This document shows positions 47,784-57,330 of a stretch of DNA of 64,000 nt, in pieces. This DNA is from Sphagnum compactum (taxonomy: Eukaryota > Bryophyta > Sphagnopsida > Sphagnales): NCBI GenBank assembly GCA_965153455.1, contig OZ234493.1, positions 6,562,213 through 6,626,212 on the forward strand. Direction: 5' to 3'. A program made the position numbers and the translations under genes. The notes beneath the pieces were generated by a model, which ran no database searches, was not told where the DNA came from, and saw only the letters and a list, made by a program, of their open reading frames with translations. The first letter of the stretch is position 1; every line of letters starts with the position of its first letter.

Positions 47784-48608
47784 ATGGCAGATAATCTTTC
47801 TCAAATTGCAATTGAGAAATTGGACAAGAACAATTTTCAAGTGTGGAAATTTAGGATTATGAATTTCTTGATGGGGAAAGGTTATTGGGAATTCATAACT
47901 GGTGATGAGACAGAACCTCCTCTCCTAGAAAACCCCACACAACAACAAATTCAAGCCAATAAAAGTTGGCATGAAAAAGCAAGGAAAGTCTTGTATTGGC
48001 TTTCTGTGAGTGTGTCTGATTCCATGATTGTGCATATTCAAGATGCACAATCACCCAAGCAAGCTTGGGATACATTGGTGAAAATGTATAGCACCAATAC
48101 ACAAGCTCGTAAAATGCAGCTCAAACAAGAGTTGCATAATCTATAGAAAAACAAGATGAACATCAGTGACTATTCTACAAAGGTGAAAAACCTTGCAGAT
48201 GCTCTTGCATCTATAAGAGCCCCTTTAGATGATGAAGATCTAGTGGCCGTGACCTTGAATGGACTTGGAAAAAACTATAGTCAGTTTTGTACCTCAATTG
48301 CAGTTCGAGAAACATTTCCCGATTTCCAAGACCTAATAACCCTCCTTATAAGTGAAGAAATGAGAATTGTTGGTACCTCATCCAATGGAGGATCACAAGA
48401 GAGTGCCTTCTACTCAAATTCTAATAGAGGTAGAGGTAGAGGTGGTAAAACTTCATTTCGAGGTCGACACGGAAGCTTGCATGGTGGACATCATCAACAT
48501 GAAGGTCAATTTCATGGAGGTGGACGAGGAAGCTTTAAAGGAAGAGGAAGTCGTGGAGGTCGCGGTGGAAGTCATCGAGGTCAACAACCAAATAGCGACC
48601 CATCGAGG
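47784..48608 (+). pseudogene. Copia gag (capsid) region
   Basis: Starts ATG GCA GAT at 47784. The N-terminus (IEKLDKNNFQVWKFRI...) and the LDDEDLVAVTLNGL and FQDLITLLISEEMR stretches are typical of the Copia capsid domain (UBN2/retrotran_gag type), followed by a Gly/Arg-rich nucleic-acid-binding tail. Capsid proteins package the RNA into virus-like particles in the cytoplasm. A TAG at 48144-48146, between LHNL and KNKMNISDY, interrupts the frame, where relatives usually continue. After it the same frame stays open to the zinc-knuckle region. There, at about 48606-48610, a frameshift occurs and the first knuckle Cys is lost. Confidence 0.9.
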
Positions 48609-49040
48609 TTACTACTGCGGGAAACCTGGGCACATGGCAAAGAACTGTTATCAAAGGGAGCATGATGCACGAAATGGAAAACTGCAACAAGGGAATTATG
48701 CATCAACTAGCAATCAAGGTGACGAACAACTGTTTGTGATGCAGCACATGGCAAATTCAATGATAGGAGGTGTATCAGATAACAATGTCTGGTATGTGGA
48801 TTCTGGAGCTTCAAACCACATGACTAGCCATGGAGAATGGTTTAGAGACACAAGGGATTTGAAGACACCAGGGTTTGTGGAAACTGGTGATGACACTAGA
48901 CACCCCATCACACAAATTGGCAAGGTGCCATTGTCCATGCAAAATGGGCAAACAAAATACCTGAAAGATGTACTTCATGTTCCAACCATAACAAAAAATT
49001 TGGTCTCCGTAGGCCAGATGGTGGAACAAGGTTTACAGGT
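48609..49040 (+). pseudogene. Copia zinc knuckle end and protease
   Basis: In the plus-one frame relative to gag, YYCGKPGHMAKNC preserves three of the four ligands of the CX2CX4HX4C knuckle; the first Cys position is Gly at 48607. Loss of two bases here would explain both the frame change and the missing Cys. The aspartic protease follows, with active-site VDSGASNHM at about 48796-48822 and [16 protein letters not shown] downstream. It would cut the Gag-Pol polyprotein. A second frameshift at about 49039 returns to the gag frame; two residues that relatives usually have are absent, fitting a small deletion (about 7 bp). Confidence 0.88.
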
Positions 49041-50966
49041 GACCCAAATGGATGTTTTGTGGAAGACATGAAGAACCAAGGCAAATTGATTACAAAAGGG
49101 GAAAAGAATGGACGAATGTTCACCTTGGATGTGAACATGCCTGAGGTGAATTCCATGTTATTCACACATGGAAAAGGAGCTGGAGACATTGGAATTTGGC
49201 ACAAGCGGGTTGGCCATGTTAATCTCCAACGTCTTAAGCTGATGGAGAAACAAAATCTTGTTGGAGGTCTTCCCAAATTTGGAACAGAAGAGGTGATGTC
49301 AGAAGTTTGTGAAGCATGTCAATTGGGGAAGCAAGCTAGGCATCCATTTCCAGCTCAAACAACTCATGTAAGTTCCAAACCTTTGGAAATGATCCACTCA
49401 GATGTGTGGACCACGAAGACAGAATCCATTGGAGGATGCAAGTACTACGTGAGTTTCATTGATGACCACACAAGGAAGGTGTGGGTCTATTTCATGAAAC
49501 ACAAAGGTGAAGTGTTTCAGCATTTTTTGAACTTCAAGGCAATGGTAGAGAAGGAGAAGGGTGTGAGCATCAAATGCCTAAGGTCTGATGGAGGGGGAGA
49601 ATATTTTTCAAATGAATTCAGTGAGTACTTGAAGGAGCATGGAATTCAAAGGAAGTACTCATGTAGTTACTCCCCACAACAGAATGGAGTTGCTAAAAGG
49701 AAGAACAGGCACATTGTAGAAATAGCACGTGCCATGTTGAATGAAAAGAACTTGCCAAATTACTTTTGGGCTGAAGCGGTAGCAACAGCAGTCTACATCA
49801 TGAATCGAACACCCACAGCGGCAGTTCATGGCATGACACCTGAAGAAAAATTCACAGGCAAGAAACCCGATGTTTCACACCTCAGAGTGTTTGGTTACAT
49901 TGCATACGTGCATGTTCCTGATGAGAAGAGATCAAAACTAGACCCAAAAGCTGAGAAATGTATCTTCATTGGATACTCCTCAGAACAAAAGGGATATAGA
50001 TGTTTTAGCCCTTCCACTCGGAAGTTGCAAGTGAGTACAGATGTTGTGTTTGATGAGATGGTTAGTTGGTACTCACCATTGAAGGTAGCAGAAGATGAAG
50101 AAGCTAGAAATGGTGATGTTTCATCAAATGTGGAACAAGAATCACAATTAATTAGTGGACCACAAGAGTCTTCAATTAGTGGGTCCAGTAGCATTCCATG
50201 GAAAGGAAGATTAAGATCTTCAAACATTGTACATGGTAGTTCACAAACATCATCTAGAAATTCTCATGTAGATGGTGAATCAAGTGAGTCAGAAAAGAGT
50301 GAGGGTGAAGAATCAAGAATCACCTCAATTACTACTCCTGGAGCTCGGATGGTCAAGAAAGCTTTGAAAACACCTGACAACAACATTGGAGTACGAAGAT
50401 CCACACGAGTCAAGTACCCTATACAAAGACTCACATATGATGGCTTTGTAGCTCATCATTACGCATACATGGTGAGAGTTATACAAGAGGTTGAACCCAC
50501 TTGTTTTGAACAAGCGGTTGGAAATCCTAAGTGGGACAATGCCATGGATGAAGAGATGGCGGCTTTGGATGCGAATGCTACTTGGGAATTGGTAGCTTTA
50601 CCAAAGGACAAGAAAGCAATTGGGTGCAAATGGGTGTACAAAGTCAAGCACAATGCAGATGGATCTTTGAGCAGATACAAAGCAAGATTGGTTGCCAAAG
50701 GTTATGCCCAAACGTATGGCATAGACTATGAAGAGACCTATAGTCCAGTTGCCAAAATGACAACTGTAAGAGCAATCATTGCTATGGCAGCAACAAAAGG
50801 ATGGTCTTTACATCAAATGGATGTAAAGAATGCTTTTCTTCATGGAGATTTACAGGAAGAAGTGTACATGGAACAACCACCAGGTTATGTGGACCAAACA
50901 CATCCTAATTTGGTTTGTAGGTTGAAGAAAGCTTTGTATGGCTTGAAGCAAGCACCTAGAGCTTAG
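49041..50966 (+). pseudogene. Copia integrase and N-terminal reverse transcriptase
   Basis: Open for about 640 codons. Numbering from the ATG at 49059, the integrase zinc finger is H48, H53, C84 and C87. The catalytic core has D115 (HSDVWTT) and D177 (RSDGGGEY), but the third catalytic position, exactly 35 residues on, is K213 ([10 protein letters not shown], codon 49695-49697) where Glu is expected, so integration should be abolished. The integrase C-terminal region ends near 50350 in a Ser-rich linker. Reverse transcriptase begins around [21 protein letters not shown] and includes [11 protein letters not shown] and [12 protein letters not shown], with one catalytic Asp (D in MDVKNAF). The frame stops at TAG 50964-50966, where relatives have Trp after QAPRA. 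Confidence 0.93.
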
Positions 50967-52064
50967 TCAGACAAGATAGGTCAGTATCTTGTCACAAGTG
51001 GATTTCAAACATCCAATGCAGATTTTTCACTATATGTGAAAAAGACAGATCATGGGATTGTAGTCATAGTCATCTATGTTGATGACTTGATTATCACAGG
51101 AGATAGTGATGCAGACATCTCTGATTTGAAGAAGCTTTTGAAGCAAAAGTTTGAGATGAAGGATTTGGGAGAGTTGCGTTATTTCCTCGGCATTGAGGTA
51201 ATCCATTCCCCGAAAGGGATATGGTTACTACAAAGGCAATATGCCTTGAACAAATTGTCCGAATATGGGATAACGGGTCGTAAACCCATTTCAATTCCAT
51301 TGGAGCAAAATGTGAAGTTGAGTGTAGATGAAGGAGACCTCGTGGAGGATACCACTATGTACAAACGCATAGTGGGGAGTTTGATTTACATGACCATCAC
51401 AAGGCCAGATTTGAGTTATGCAGTTGGAGTGGTGAGTCAATTCATGCAAACACCATGAAAGCCACATTTGGATGCAATGAGGCGCATACTGAGGTACATA
51501 AAACATACCTTGCAATGTGGAATTTTTTATGAAGCCAAGAGCTAGTTACAAGTACATGGATACACGGATGCTAATTGGGCTGGCAATGTTTCAGATAGAA
51601 AATCAACTAGTGGTTTCATGTTTTCTTTTGGAAGTGGTGCTGTTAGTTGGAGCAGTAAGAAACAACCAACAGTTGCATTATCAAGCACGGAGGCAGAATA
51701 CAGAGGTGCAGCAATTGCTGCATGTGAAGTAGTTTGGTTACAAAAACTACTCTCAGATTTGGGACAGTTAGTGGATGCTCCTGTTGTCATCTATTGTGAT
51801 AACATTAGTAGCATACTACTTGCTAACAACCCGGTCTATCATGCTAGGACAAAGCACATTGAGGTGCACTACCACTTTATTAGAGAAAAAGTTCTAACAA
51901 AAGAAATTGACCTTATTCATGTCAGTACTGAAGATCAGGTTGCTGACATTTTCACAAAGGCTTTAGGTACAGACAAGCTAAAGAAGTTTCGAAAAATGCT
52001 TGGTGTACTAGAAGTGGATTTGAGCTTGAGGGGGAGTGTTGAGAATTCAAGCTCAACTAGTTAG
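50967..52064 (+). pseudogene. Copia reverse transcriptase C-terminus and RNase H
   Basis: Continues in the same frame. The YVDD catalytic box (51075-51086) is intact and is followed by KFEMKDLGELRYFLGIE and TRPDLSYAVGVVSQFM. Stops at TGA 51456-51458 (an Arg position in relatives) and TAG 51543-51545 follow. RNase H then shows YTDANWAG, SSTEAEYRGAA, VIYCDN and HTKHI-type HARTKHIEVHYHFIRE, and ends at TAG 52062-52064. The last nine codons lie inside the 3-prime LTR. Together the domains copy the RNA into DNA and degrade the template. Confidence 0.92.
52028..52036 (+). promoter_or_regulatory. Polypurine tract
   Basis: GAGGGGGAG directly before the 3-prime LTR; the primer site for plus-strand DNA synthesis. 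Confidence 0.93.
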
Positions 52065-52349
52065 GTTTCTTTAGTTACTAGAGTAAGAAAGTAATTAGGT
52101 TACTTTCACAAGGTTGAATTACGTTCTTTACTTATTTTAGTTTGGTTATTTATGGTGTGGTCTTGTAGTTAAATACCTTGGTGTTGATGGTTTGGCTCTC
52201 TTTTCTTCATTACACAAGTTTGTGTATTTCTTGTGACAAGAACCTTGGAGGGTTCTTGATGTTGTGTTTTGTGTTGTGAGCATTATGTTGTAGTTTCCTT
52301 TCAATAAAGATTTATGTTTGCACTTGAGTAGATCTCCTATTTGTTAACA
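52037..52349 (+). repeat. Copia 3-prime LTR
   Basis: 313 bp, 309 identical to the 5-prime LTR. AATAAA is at 52303. The reading frame for RNase H runs 28 bases into it. Confidence 0.97.
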
Positions 52350-52354
52350 AAGTC
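52350..52354 (+). other. Copia target-site duplication, right
   Basis: AAGTC, identical to 46230-46234. Confidence 0.95.
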
Positions 52355-52821
52355 GAGGTCCATTTTCTGACACCCCCCTAGTGAAGGACCTAGACTTGTT
52401 CCCACACGAGTGGTGAGATTGATTGGAGCTAGTGGATGCACATTTGCACCCATCACCCATTGCATTTTGGTGCAAGTGTGTCTCGCATCATCATGCGAGT
52501 GGAATTGGAGTTCATATTCATTTGTCCATAACAAAGTGTGAAATCAATTAACATCGAGTCGAACGGAAGACCTGGTGTACATATACACTTAATAGCAAGC
52601 TCTTGTGAGAACAACTTGGCACCAACCCCACAGCATGGTATGAGAAAAATATGGTGTTTGAAGATTCAATGTCCAATGTTGATGAAATTGTAAATGAAAA
52701 CAATTCATCAGACAAAAACCCCACAACGTCAAATAAGTGGGATGAGGATGAAATCGAATATGACCCCTTTGAATTCCCTCATGATGATGAGATCCATTTT
52801 CAAGATTGTTGTCTGATCTGA
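52355..52821 (+). pseudogene. hAT-like transposase pseudogene 1, 3-prime part
   Basis: When the Copia element and one AAGTC copy are removed, the frame DFVKS before the insertion continues directly as RGPFSDTPLVKDLDLFPHEW. After one frame change comes the C-terminal dimerisation region of hAT transposases: APITHCILVQVCLASSCEWN and SSYSFVHNKV, then LTSSRTEDLVYIYT. An acidic tail (DEDEIEYDPFEFPHDDE) ends at TGA 52819-52821. Stops at internal positions show it was decayed. Confidence 0.78.
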
Positions 52822-53589
52822 TGATTTGGCATGTTCAAGGGTCTAGCAATGGCAATGCAAATCCAAACATGCCATTCTTAGACAATGATGTTCAAGTGTC
52901 TGATGCACCCCCCGCATGTTGTACATGCTATAATAGCCCTAAGTCAAGACACGTCCATGCAATCAATGAGTTCCATGGAAGTGGACCCTTCAATTAGTGC
53001 AAACACACCATTAGCTTAAATCATCATTCCAGAGCCGGATGCACAATAGACACTAAATAACACTTTAGACATACAAATGGACCCACTCATCAATCTTCCA
53101 AATATTGTAGTCAATGACATTGGGGATATTACATTAAAACTAGGTGTGGGCCCGCGTATGATCACTAACATAGGTGCACCCCAAGTTGCGGATCCAAGTC
53201 CTTCAAGTTTTAAAACTTCAAGACCAAAGAAGTTAGCAGAAGGTGATTCAAATTCTAATCACACACCAATCAACTAGTACTTATGGCGTCCAAGACCCCC
53301 GATACCCAAAGTGCCAATGGGTCAAGACTAATCATTATGGCAGCTTCCATGAATCATCTTCCGCCAACTATTGAAAACTTGTCCACATGTTGAGTTACCT
53401 AAGGGAAAAGGCCTATTGTTCAAACAACAATTATTTTTGTTGGTGAACATAATTATGAACGACCACACACTGATGATGGCATTTTCAGTATTGAGGGACA
53501 GCGCCCCACCAAACAAATCATGACAAAATGTTAAGGTTGAAAATATCATCAGAACCTTGTGTGGGATAGACACTTCAGAAGTAAAGGAG
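52822..53589. other. Coding-like remnant of unknown origin
   Basis: Two short frames on the plus strand (52806-52997 and 53077-53277) read like pieces of a hydrophilic protein, the second with MDPLINLPNIVVNDIGD and a Ser/Pro-rich tail. They may belong to the same transposon as the hAT-like gene. I do not recognise them. Confidence 0.35.
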
Positions 53590-54901
53590 TGTGAGGCGAC
53601 TTTTTATCCCTCTACTCCCGGCTCTACAAGGTGACTATACTTGAAAGCATAAATGCTATCGGTGAAGGACAAATGCAAGTGTATTTCTAGATGTTAGATT
53701 GCGTTTGTAGTTGAGATCAAGTAGCTTGCGTCCTATGCATTATTTACGATTAGAACTAATAAATATATTTCCAAGCTCAAACATTCCAAATCTTAGAATT
53801 TTATGTCAAATTGTCATTCATTTAAACTAATTTTTAAGGACTCAACATTATGTTCAACTTACCTGCAGACCACTAGCCACTTGAAATATTGATTCTAACA
53901 CATAAGTTATCCAAATCCAGCTTGCCTTAGCTCTTTAGAAAGTTAACTACAAGATGCACCTTGCTACCAAATCCTAAGCTCTGCAACTAAACTAGTTAAA
54001 AGTTATGCCACAAAACCCGAAAGGGTTTTACGAAGGTGGTAAATTCAACTTGGTTGCAGACCACTAGTCACTTGAAATATTGTTTCTAACACATAAGTTA
54101 TTCAAATCTTTGAAAACTTGTTCATACAACTTTTCTTAAGAAAAGAAGAATGATTAGTTTTAGTAGATGGTAGAAAGAGGGAGAATAGATTGGATGATAA
54201 TAGTACCTTTCAAAGGGATGGAAATGAATAGGGGTAATTTTAGGAGCTTGAAATTTTAGAGGTATTTCACAAGACCTCTCGGGTTTTGTAGCATAACTTT
54301 TTCTTAATCTAGATGTAGAACTTGACAGTTGGTAGGCAAGTGCACATTATAGATAACTTTTCAATGAACCAATGCAAACTAAATTTGAATAGAGTATGTG
54401 ATGGTAACAATGTTTTAAATGATTAGAGGTCCATTGTCAAGTTGAGCTTTTTGCTTTCGTGAAACCCCCTTGGGTTTTGTGGCACAACTTTTTATTGATC
54501 TAGGTGCAGAGCTTGAGATTTGGTAAGCAAGTGTGCTTTATAGCTAACTCCAATGAACTAATGTAAGCTAGATTTGGATAACATATGTGAGGGGAATAAT
54601 GTTTTGAGTGACTAGAGGTCTGCTATCAAGTTAAACATATTGTCAAGTCCTTAGAAGTTAGTTTAGCTGGGTGACAATTTAACATAAAATTCTAAGATTT
54701 GGAAAGTTTGAACTTAGGAAATATATCTATCAATTCCAAATCATAAAGATGCATAGGAGGTAAACTATTTGTTTTTAACTACAAATGTAATTTAATATCT
54801 AGAGATACACTTTACATTTTTCCTTCACCAATAACATATGTACCTTCGAGTATAATCACCTCATAAAACTAGGAGTAGAGGGACAGAAAGTCACTTCATA
54901 A
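53590..54901. mobile_element. Foldback element C with very long arms
   Basis: Left end GTGAGGCGACTTTTTATCCC; right end on the minus strand TGAAGTGACTTTCTGTCCC. The inverted similarity runs almost the whole length: left arm about 53590-54118, right arm about 54119-54901. The left arm lacks about 250 bp present in the right. Each arm includes tandem units of about 190 bp (TTCAACTT at 53852 and 54043, with the phrase CACTTGAAATATTG). No ORF. A single related arm lies at 33866-34656. Confidence 0.75.
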
Positions 54902-54904
54902 CCA

Positions 54905-55080
54905 CTCATATGTGGCGATTAAATTTGATCGCCATTCAATATTATTGATTAAATTCGGTTGTTATTGGATGGCGGTTATGAATTTCGATCGTTGTAGATG
55001 GATTTGCTAACATTTTCAGTTGCCATCTAGGAACCATTAGATGGCGACCGAATTTGTCTTAGCCGGCAGATGACAATCAA
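54905..55080 (-). repeat. Terminal-like motif cluster (GGCGACCGAA type), middle
   Basis: Contains GTGGCGATTAAATTTGATCG, ATTCGGTTGTTATTGG, TTTCGATCGTTG, CAGTTGCCATC and GATGGCGACCGAA. It resembles the cluster at 44375-44475 in the opposite sense. It may be the far end of the transposon carrying the hAT-like gene. Confidence 0.4.
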
Positions 55081-55305
55081 TTTTTGAAATAAGTATTTTC
55101 AAGGTTTATGAGTTTTAAAATGCAATCCATGATTCATTTTTTAGCACCTATGTTCTCATTTGGGTTTTGTGTTTTTGGTTGCTCCCTTATAATGATTACA
55201 TGGAACCTTGGGGGTGAGTTGAGGTGATCAAGTCCCGAGTAAAGGGCTATCTTTTTCGCATGTTGCGAATGTTTTAGACCACATTAAACCTTGACTTTTT
55301 AAGAC

Positions 55306-56064
55306 TTGAAAAGACTTTTGGTTTTTCATCATCCAAAATTTGAAGGATGTTATAAAATGGATATTCGAGGAGACAACCATCGGGTAGACCATTGTCGAGT
55401 GTTCAATTTGACCAAAACCCCCAAAAAACAAATTATCCCACACATCATTTGGGACTTACCCCCCAGACCTTTGAGCAGCCCATCTTCAACCATGCACAAA
55501 TGAAAGGCTATAGAAATGTTTGATGAGGAGAACACTTCATCGACATAAACTCGAAATCATCAAAAGCCTGAAGACAATCATCCTAAAAGAATCGCCACAC
55601 GATAATTCCAAGAAAGTATCATGACATTTTTTACAGAGCACACAATGGCATATCTCAACAATGTTTTTGTGAACAAGCAAGGAAGTAGCTTGAAGAAGTA
55701 TAATCAGGTCATGGAGCATAAGTTTTTGGCAAAACTAGACAAATCCTCGCAATACACCAAGTTTTGGATTTTCAAAGAATTTCTGGAATCGTTTGAATGC
55801 AAAATTTCGAATTTAGCCACAAACTTGTTGCAATGGTTTAATGTCCTTTATCCACAAAAGGACAAGGTGCACTAGACCATGGAGGTGGTGAACTTGTGGG
55901 AGAAAATTTCATGTTGGACCAAATTTTTGAAAAATTGGTCGAAAAAAAAAGGTGAGGTTTACACCATGGATGGAAAAAGGCACTTAAAACCTTCTAGCCC
56001 AAATTGGAAGCCATGGTGTGTTATGAATTCTAAGCATAACAAATGTGCTCCCATTGTTGAGTAG
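55306..56064 (+). pseudogene. Coding-like remnant upstream of the kinase-like gene
   Basis: Consecutive plus-strand frames (55306-55503, 55621-55875, 55879-56064) are separated only by single stops or frame changes. They include FFTEHTMAYLNNVFVNKQGS and WIFKEFLESFECKISNLATN. I recognise no domain. Their position, orientation and level of decay suggest they are the N-terminal part of the kinase-like pseudogene that resumes after the MITE at 56515. Confidence 0.4.
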
Positions 56065-56103
56065 AGATAATCAAGGTGGTTATGGTGTGGGGTGCAGTCA
56101 TGT

Positions 56104-56515
56104 TAATAGGAGTTAAAAGCAATCATAACCACAACTTAATTATGTGTTTTTTACACCAAATTTTTTATAAAAAATTCTAACTTGAAAATACATTAAATTT
56201 TTTACACATTATCAATCTAATGTCTTATTCTAGAAATCTCCAAAATATGAAATTATTTCATTAACATTTGGACCTTCAAAAGTAATGTAAAAAGACTTGT
56301 AACCACTGTTATTAAATAGTAAAAGGACTTGTAAATGGACTTGGAAAACTTTGAAAATGACATATTTTTTACAAAATTTTAATACAAACCTTCACAAAAT
56401 AATACAAAGAATTTTTTGAAGATTTTTTCAGATTTTGTTGAAGATTTTTTCAAAAATATTCCAAGAATATTCCCTAAAAAGCAGTCACCTAAGGGAACAC
56501 TAGTGGCTCCTATTA
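56104..56515 (+). mobile_element. MITE copy 2
   Basis: 412 bp with ends TAATAGGAGTTAAAA and (minus strand) TAATAGGAGCCACTA. It shares interior blocks such as AATGTAAAAAGAC and AAAAATATTCC with the copy at 26062-28797 and dispersed relatives at 25240 and 26390. No coding capacity. It sits between two parts of what looks like one gene. Confidence 0.65.
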
Positions 56516-56953
56516 GCCCGTTTGCACCTTGTGGTGTGCACGGTGCGAATTGAAAGATTGGATCACATCCCAAGCACAATTGAATTGATAGGAAAAACAT
56601 CGAAGACATATGACAAGCAAGAAACATGTAAGCAACAATCAATGGAAACTTTGGCATGCCCGTGCAAACATCCAGGTGTCATCAAATTCCTTGCCATCCA
56701 CACAGAAACCACGGAAACATACACATTGTGGTGGAATGGGGGAACTTTTCGAAAAATGTTGGATTACAACACGAAGTATTCCCCCATTACTAATAATCAT
56801 ACCTTATTGTGGCAAGGGGGGCTAGATATGGAACGGTGAACAGAACTTGTCACCTTTAGGCAAAATCGTGTGAAGTTTGCATGGGCATTCATAAACCTTA
56901 TGAATGTAGTACATCATTGTGAATTTTTGCACAACGACTTGTCTAAGGATAAT
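56516..56953 (+). pseudogene. Protein-kinase-like pseudogene, part 1
   Basis: One frame (with a TGA at 56837-56839) reads IERLDHIPSTIELIGKTSK, KHPGVIKFLAIHTETTETY, a hinge-like LWWNGGTFRKML and finally WAFINLMNVVHHCEFLHNDLSKDN, which ends at 56953. HNDLSKDN corresponds to the HRDLKxxN catalytic loop of protein kinases, with Asp and Asn in place. The sequence then breaks off, and the next expected residues appear only at 61290. No clear glycine-rich loop was found. The family is not known to me by name. Confidence 0.6.
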
Positions 56954-57330
56954 GCAACTTAATGAACCAACACTAGTTAGCAACATGATGGACTAACAAT
57001 AACACCAACAACATAGGGGGTAAATGGTGAAGGAGGGTATTTGGTACCGAGAGGTGTATAACAATGTGATGGACTACCAACTCACCACTTGCAAGGTGAT
57101 GGCAATGGGGGTAATACCTCACCAAAACACATGTAATGAACATGCAACGAAAGTAACAACCAACAATGCAAATGAACAACAACATCAACACATGGGGGAA
57201 TCGTTCATGTGGGTATTTGGGAGCGTGACAAACACTAGCAATGTGATGAATTAACACCAATAATGCAATAAACTAACATTTATACTAGCGATGCCATAAA
57301 CCAATAACAACATCAACAACACCATAAATG
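56954..57330 (+). repeat. CAACAAC-type minisatellite, left edge of insert
   Basis: Degenerate repeats such as AACCAACACTAG, AACACCAACAACAT, AACAACATCAACACATG and CAATAACAACATCAACAACA, mixed with other sequence. Similar repeats occur at 61140-61289, at the other edge of the insert. Confidence 0.55.

Larger units (their letters stand above)
46235..52349 (+). mobile_element. Complete Ty1/Copia LTR retrotransposon
   Basis: All structural parts are present: two 313-bp LTRs (TGTTGAG...TTAACA), a tRNA-iMet primer binding site, a polypurine tract and an AAGTC duplication. Domain order gag, protease, integrase, reverse transcriptase, RNase H defines Copia (integrase before RT). Total length is 6,115 bp, normal for the family. 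The LTRs differ at four positions (46317, 46350, 46398 and 46411 against 52119, 52152, 52200 and 52213), about 1.3 percent. A leader of about 1.2 kb separates the 5-prime LTR from gag. The coding region has four in-frame stops and two frameshifts, so it could move only with proteins from elsewhere. It is inserted in a hAT-like pseudogene, in the same orientation. Confidence 0.97.

Noticed and set aside
48367-48606. Acidic Val/Glu-rich start of the plus-one frame in the Copia gag region
   Set aside because: Out-of-frame translation of the Gly/Arg-rich gag tail; the frame is real only after the frameshift at about 48608.
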